Source of the DNA: Rikenella sp031549665
Lineage (GTDB): Bacteria > Bacteroidota > Bacteroidia > Bacteroidales > Rikenellaceae
DNA: 64,000 nt
Reading direction: 5' to 3'
Assembly: GCA_031549665.1 (NCBI GenBank)
Contig: JAVBPJ010000002.1
Span: forward strand, 124,001-188,000
The translations under genes and the position numbers were made by a program. Numbering within the stretch: position 1 is the first letter of the stretch; each line of letters starts with the position of its first letter. The notes under the pieces are model-generated. The model saw nothing but the letters and a program-made list of their open reading frames with translations, made no database searches and was not told the origin of the DNA. Of the stretch, positions 60,391 through 64,000 are shown one piece after another.

Positions 60391-61695
60391 CTAACGACTT
60401 GCGGGGCGTGGCGGCGCGTTACGCTCTTTGTCCGTTTTGGGCGAGGGAGGAGGCGCTTTTTCAACGGCCTGCCCGTCTTTGAGCTTTTGCGACACGGCCA
60501 GGAAGGGCGCGGTAACCACCTGGGTGGTGGTGTCGAGCGTGCTTTTTTCGCCCTCGGCCACCCGTACCTGGATGAAGCGCTTGTCCTGAATGCCGGTCTT
60601 GACGGGGACCATGCGCACCAGCGAACTGTCGGGGAGGTAGACGAAGATCACCTCTTTCTTTTCGCCGGCCGTTCCCATGGATCGGGCGGTTACGGCCTGA
60701 ATCGGCACCGAAAGGGCGCTTTGGGTGTCGGTCTGGATATCGACCGAGGCCGACATGCCGGGGCGGAACGGGGAGCGCGTCCCTTCGTTCAGGTCGGCGT
60801 ACGATTCGGGCAGGATGAAGATGCGCACCTCGAAGTTGGTCACCTGGTCGGAGGAGAGCGTGGCGGTGTTGCCCTGGGCCGAGTTGCCGATGCGGGTAAC
60901 CACGCCTTTGAATTTGCGGGTCGGGTAGGCGTCGACTTCGATGGTGGCGGTGTCGCCCAGCTCGACGCGCACGATGTCGTTTTCGTTCACTTCGGCACGA
61001 ACCTCCATTTGAGACAGGTCGGCGATGCGGAGCATTTCGGTCCCTGTCATGGTGGCGGTTCCCACCACCCGTTCGCCGGCCTCGACGTTGAGCTTCGAAA
61101 CGGTGCCGTCGCCGGGGGCGAAGATGGTGGTTTTGTACAGATTCTCGGAGGCTTCCTTCAACGATGCTTCGGCGCTCTTGATGTTGAATTCGCCGGTTCG
61201 CACCTGCGCCTGCAGCGTGCGGTACTGGGCCTCGGCGCTTTGGAACTCGGCTTCGGAGATCACGTTGCGTTCGTAAAGCTGCTTTTGGCGTTCGTAGGTT
61301 TGCTGAGCGAGCAGCAGTTGCGAACGGGTTTGCTCCAGTTGCGAGCGGGAGGAGTTGAGCGAGGCGGTGGCGCGATCCTGCATCGACTGGTAGGTGTCGG
61401 GCTTGATCTTCACCAGCAGGTCGCCTTTTTTGACTTGCTGCCCTTCGATCACGTGCAGTTCGACGATCTCACCCGATACGTCGGGACTGATCTTTACCTC
61501 GGTAACGGGCTGCACCCGGCCGTTGGCCGAGATCACTTCGATCAGGGTGCGCTGTTGGGGTTTTTCCAGGGTTACCTTTTCGAGGGGATCTTTCCACAGC
61601 AGGCCGCTCTTTTTGGCAATCACCAAAAAAAGGACGATTGCGACGATCGAGAGCAGTACGATCCACTGTTTGCGCTTGTTTTTTTTCTTTGCCAT
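60391..61695 (-). CDS. Membrane-fusion adaptor (MacA/RND type)
   Basis: 434 residues: basic start, one membrane helix (about 10-30), lipoyl domain halves (EVISANGRVQPVTEVKISPDVSGEIV, PGDGTVSKLNVEAGERVVG), long alpha hairpin (about 95-185), beta-barrel, and a Pro/Lys-rich tail. Joins an inner-membrane pump to the TolC-like protein encoded 9 bases upstream. Which pump (MacB-type ABC or RND) is not shown: no pump gene follows; tsaB does. Confidence 0.88.
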   Translation of the reverse strand: MAKKKNKRKQWIVLLSIVAIVLFLVIAKKSGLLWKDPLEKVTLEKPQQRTLIEVISANGRVQPVTEVKISPDVSGEIVELHVIEGQQVKKGDLLVKIKPDTYQSMQDRATASLNSSRSQLEQTRSQLLLAQQTYERQKQLYERNVISEAEFQSAEAQYRTLQAQVRTGEFNIKSAEASLKEASENLYKTTIFAPGDGTVSKLNVEAGERVVGTATMTGTEMLRIADLSQMEVRAEVNENDIVRVELGDTATIEVDAYPTRKFKGVVTRIGNSAQGNTATLSSDQVTNFEVRIFILPESYADLNEGTRSPFRPGMSASVDIQTDTQSALSVPIQAVTARSMGTAGEKKEVIFVYLPDSSLVRMVPVKTGIQDKRFIQVRVAEGEKSTLDTTTQVVTAPFLAVSQKLKDGQAVEKAPPPSPKTDKERNAPPRPASR

Positions 61696-61704
61696 GGCCG
61701 AAGG

Positions 61705-63078
61705 TCAGAGTGTGATGGGGGTTCCCCGGTAGAAGTCGAGGATTTTGATCTTGAAAAGGTATTCGTATTTGGCTTGCAGCAACCGGGACTGCGCGGCGAT
61801 CAGGGTGTTGCGGGCGCTGTTGTAGTCGACGCTGGTGATTGCCTGCGCGCGGAGTTTCTCTTCGGCGTAGCGGAACGACTCTTCGCCCGACCGGACTCCG
61901 CTTTGTGCCGATTCCATGCGGCTCAGGGCGCCGCTTGCGTCGGCCCAGGCTTGCTGGATCTCTTTGTAAAGGCGGCTTTGCGCCAGCGATAGCCCCAGCT
62001 CGGCGTTGCTGAGCGTAACCCGCATCCGCTCGACGTTGCGGCGGGTGTTGAGGCTGTTGAACAGCGGAATGTTCATGCTGAATTGCAACGAGGTGGAGGC
62101 GTTGTCGGCGAACTGGTCGATGAACGAGTATTTTCCGTACGAGGTCGATCCGTCGGGATTCCGGATGGGCCGTTGCCGACTGTCGGAGTAGCTGCTGCCG
62201 TAGTTGGCCCCGAAGTTGAGGGTCGGGTAGTAGCGGCTGCGGGCCAGCTTGAGGTCCTGTTCGGCGATCTTGGTGCGCAGGCGTTCCGTTTCGACTTGCG
62301 GCAGGCCGAGCGCCTGGGCGTAGATGTCGTCCACGCTCCAGGGCGGGGTAACGGCTATTTTATCCGAAAAATCGGGAACTTCCACGTCGAAATCGGGCAC
62401 GTCCCGCAGTTCGAGCAGTTGGGTCAGGCTCAGCAGCGCGATGGTAAGCTGGTTTTCGTAGTTGGTGAGGTTGTACTCCTCGGCCGCCAGTTGCGCTTCG
62501 AGTTCGAGCCGGTTGCCCAGCGCAAGGCTCCCCGCTTCGACCAGCTTGGAGGTGTGGTCGACCTGCAACTTCAGGTTGGCGATGTTGGACTGCGAAACGG
62601 CCACCTGCTCCTTGCCGTAAAGCACTTGCAGGTAGGCGCCGGCCACGGCGATCGAAATTTCGTTTTTGATCCGCTCCACCTCTTGCAACGAGTTCATCAG
62701 GTTGAATTCGCTGCGCCGCAGGGTGTGCAGTTTTTGCATTCCGGCAAAAAGCTGCGTGTTGAGCGACATCCCGCCGTTGACGTTGTTGACGCTCTTTCCC
62801 GAGACGTATTCATACGTGGTGGGGTCGAGCGAACGGCCGAACGAGGCGTTGTAGCCCGCGTTGGCGTTCAACGAGGGCAGGTAGCTCATCTTGGCCTGCT
62901 GGTTGTCCAACCGGCTCAGGTCGACGCTTTTATCTCCCTGTTTTACCTGAATGTTGTGTTCGATGGCGTAGCGGATACACCGTTCGAGGTCCCATGCCCC
63001 GCCCTGCTGCGCACGGGAGGCCAAAGAGAACGCCGCGAATGCGAACAGCCAAAGGGAACGGAAAAGAAGAGGTTTCAT
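61705..63078 (-). CDS. TolC-family outer-membrane efflux protein
   Basis: 457 residues; signal peptide to about 22 (SLASRAQ), then WDLERCIRYAIEHNIQV and the two TolC repeats (ARSRYYPTLNFGANYG, QSRLLQAKYEYLFKIK). ATG 63078 is used because the longer ORF would begin upstream of the predicted transcription start. Forms the exit duct for the adaptor encoded downstream. Confidence 0.9.
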   Translation of the reverse strand: MKPLLFRSLWLFAFAAFSLASRAQQGGAWDLERCIRYAIEHNIQVKQGDKSVDLSRLDNQQAKMSYLPSLNANAGYNASFGRSLDPTTYEYVSGKSVNNVNGGMSLNTQLFAGMQKLHTLRRSEFNLMNSLQEVERIKNEISIAVAGAYLQVLYGKEQVAVSQSNIANLKLQVDHTSKLVEAGSLALGNRLELEAQLAAEEYNLTNYENQLTIALLSLTQLLELRDVPDFDVEVPDFSDKIAVTPPWSVDDIYAQALGLPQVETERLRTKIAEQDLKLARSRYYPTLNFGANYGSSYSDSRQRPIRNPDGSTSYGKYSFIDQFADNASTSLQFSMNIPLFNSLNTRRNVERMRVTLSNAELGLSLAQSRLYKEIQQAWADASGALSRMESAQSGVRSGEESFRYAEEKLRAQAITSVDYNSARNTLIAAQSRLLQAKYEYLFKIKILDFYRGTPITL

Positions 63079-63094
63079 AAGGCACAATAGGCCG

Positions 63095-63122
63095 GAAAGG
63101 TACGCAAAATTTCGTATCTTCG
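63095..63122. promoter_or_regulatory. Divergent promoter module, tolC-like / radC
   Basis: Minus-strand TACCTTTC (63095-63102) and plus-strand TATCTTCG (63115-63122) with 12 bp between (CGCAAAATTTCG). TTTCGTATCTTCG is identical here and before asnS. Predicted starts fall 11-13 bases before each ATG. Confidence 0.5.
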
Positions 63123-63140
63123 GAGCGACAAACCCCAACT

Positions 63141-63842
63141 ATGCAAAGAATCTCCAAACAACGCCGCTCGATTCGGGAGTGGAACGAGCAGGATCGACCC
63201 CGCGAAAAATTGATTGCCCAGGGCGCCTCGGCCCTGACCGACGCCGAACTGCTGGCCGTGCTGATCGGCTCGGGAACGGTCGAACATTCGGCCGTGGAGG
63301 TGGGGGCGCAACTGCTCGATTCGGCGGGGGGCGACCTGAACGAATTGGGGCGAATGGAGGCGCAAACCCTGCGCCGGACCAAAGGAATCGGCCTGGCCCG
63401 CGCGGTGAGCCTGGTGGCCGCCCTGGAACTGGGGCGCCGCCGCAAAGCAACCGAGTCGGAGGCTCCGGGCTATATCCGCGGCAGCGCCGATACGGTTGCG
63501 CTTTTCGCTCCGCTGCTGTCCGACCTCCCGCACGAGGAGGTGTGGGCGGTGCTGCTGACCCGCTCGATGCGGATCATCGAACGTTTCCGGCTCAGTCAGG
63601 GAGGGATCGAGGGGTCGGTGATCGACCCGCGGATTTTGATCCGGCGCGCCCTCGAACGGGGTGCGGCGGCGTTGGTGCTGGTACACAACCACCCCTCGGG
63701 TTCGACTGTTCCGGGCGAAGCCGACCTGGCCCAAACACGCAAGATCAAACAGGCGGCCGCCTACTTCGACATCCGGCTGCTGGATCACGTGATCATCGCC
63801 GACCGGCAGGCTTTCAGCTTTGCCGAGCAGGGACTTTTGTAG
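63141..63842 (+). CDS. radC: RadC-family JAMM protein
   Basis: 233 residues: N-terminal helix-hairpin-helix (RRTKGIGLARAVSLVAALELGR), C-terminal MPN+/JAMM domain with LVHNHPSGSTVPGEADL (HxH and Asp zinc ligands). Linked historically to DNA repair, though the biochemical role is unsettled. Full length (usual 220-230). Confidence 0.94.
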   Translation: MQRISKQRRSIREWNEQDRPREKLIAQGASALTDAELLAVLIGSGTVEHSAVEVGAQLLDSAGGDLNELGRMEAQTLRRTKGIGLARAVSLVAALELGRRRKATESEAPGYIRGSADTVALFAPLLSDLPHEEVWAVLLTRSMRIIERFRLSQGGIEGSVIDPRILIRRALERGAAALVLVHNHPSGSTVPGEADLAQTRKIKQAAAYFDIRLLDHVIIADRQAFSFAEQGLL

Positions 63843-63874
63843 GAAGGAAAAGGGCGATTGCCCTTACCGATCGA

Positions 63875-64000
63875 TCAGAAAGGCAGGTCGTCGACCTCTT
63901 TCCCGGGCAGGGGGACTGTCGCGGCGGCGGGTGCGGCGGCGGGGGCGAAAGCTCCCTCCTGCGGAGAGTCCGACGAACGCCGTCCGAGTTGCCGCAATTC
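63875..64000 (-). CDS. ssb: Single-stranded DNA-binding protein, C-terminal end
   Basis: The last 41 codons are visible. The sequence begins LRQLGRRSSDSPQEG, runs through an Ala/Pro linker (APAAAPAAATVPL) and ends in VDDLPF, the acidic tip that SSB uses to bind its partners. The OB fold lies beyond the window. radC and ssb are convergent with 32 bases between; only a short AAGGGC/GCCCTT hairpin separates them. Confidence 0.85.
   Translation of the reverse strand, partial: ELRQLGRRSSDSPQEGAFAPAAAPAAATVPLPGKEVDDLPF

Noticed and set aside
1..64000. CRISPR arrays, insertion sequences, prophage, rRNA and tRNA genes
   Set aside because: None seen: no spaced direct repeats, transposase, integrase or structural phage genes, and no cloverleaf candidates in the intergenic regions read.

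Overview
The window reads as chromosomal DNA of a GC-rich Bacteroidota, most likely order Bacteroidales (Rikenellaceae/Alistipes-like is a guess). Evidence: promoter boxes of the Bacteroidota type (TAnnTTTG at -7, sometimes with TTG about 19-20 bases upstream), almost no Shine-Dalgarno sequences before genes, DUF4251-like and DUF4136 secreted proteins, a long-form IspG, a GT3 glycogen synthase fused to a GT35 phosphorylase, and a 30-residue AURKAIP1/COX24-type ribosomal protein. No mobile element, CRISPR array, tRNA or rRNA was found. About 57 protein genes are supported, including two cut by the window edges (a thioredoxin-fold protein at the left, ssb at the right).

Layout. 0-25 kb is transcribed almost wholly leftward: a ClC-type protein and Crp/Fnr regulator; a nucleotide-sugar block (rfbB, rfbD, gmd, fcl, then a lipoprotein gene and ugd); mscL; and a tightly coupled run from hflX (22.3 kb) to a lipoprotein gene (9.4 kb) joining GTPase HflX, a LuxE-like acyl-protein synthetase, a polysaccharide flippase, dut, a TPR protein, an EnvC/LytM activator, ybeY, mnmG, a fused PlsC/N-acyltransferase and a DUF4435 TOPRIM-like protein, with repeated ATGA stop/start overlaps. 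22.4-25.3 kb holds two related DUF4251-like secreted proteins, ruvB and rpsU. 25.3-26.2 kb is a gene-free, AT-rich stretch carrying the rpsU promoter and a structured leader, plus DnaA-box-like sequences.

26-32 kb is an HME-RND metal efflux operon (His/Cys-rich small protein, CzcB-, CzcA- and CzcC-like). Beyond it strands alternate: recO-rdgB facing a sulfatase-wbqC-ispG-mrp operon (34-39 kb); rng, a tiny ribosomal protein gene and an HU gene (39-41.4 kb); GH20 hexosaminidase-folK-holB facing asnS-rpoN (41.7-48.3 kb); a HAD phosphatase and the glycogen synthase/phosphorylase fusion; yraN, pepE and purN facing acpP-fabF-rnc (55-58 kb); two secreted envelope proteins; tsaB, a membrane-fusion adaptor and a TolC protein facing radC; and the end of ssb.

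Working together: most genes serve information processing (ruvB, recO, radC, ssb, holB, rnc, rng, mnmG, tsaB, ybeY, asnS, rpoN, rpsU) and envelope building (nucleotide sugars, flippase, acyltransferases, EnvC, FabF/ACP, efflux). The most unusual signals are non-coding: an rpsU leader with a perfect extended Shine-Dalgarno about 140 bases upstream of the start, able to pair with sequence just before the start codon, and three divergent intergenic regions that share one geometry (inverted -7-like boxes exactly 12 bp apart).
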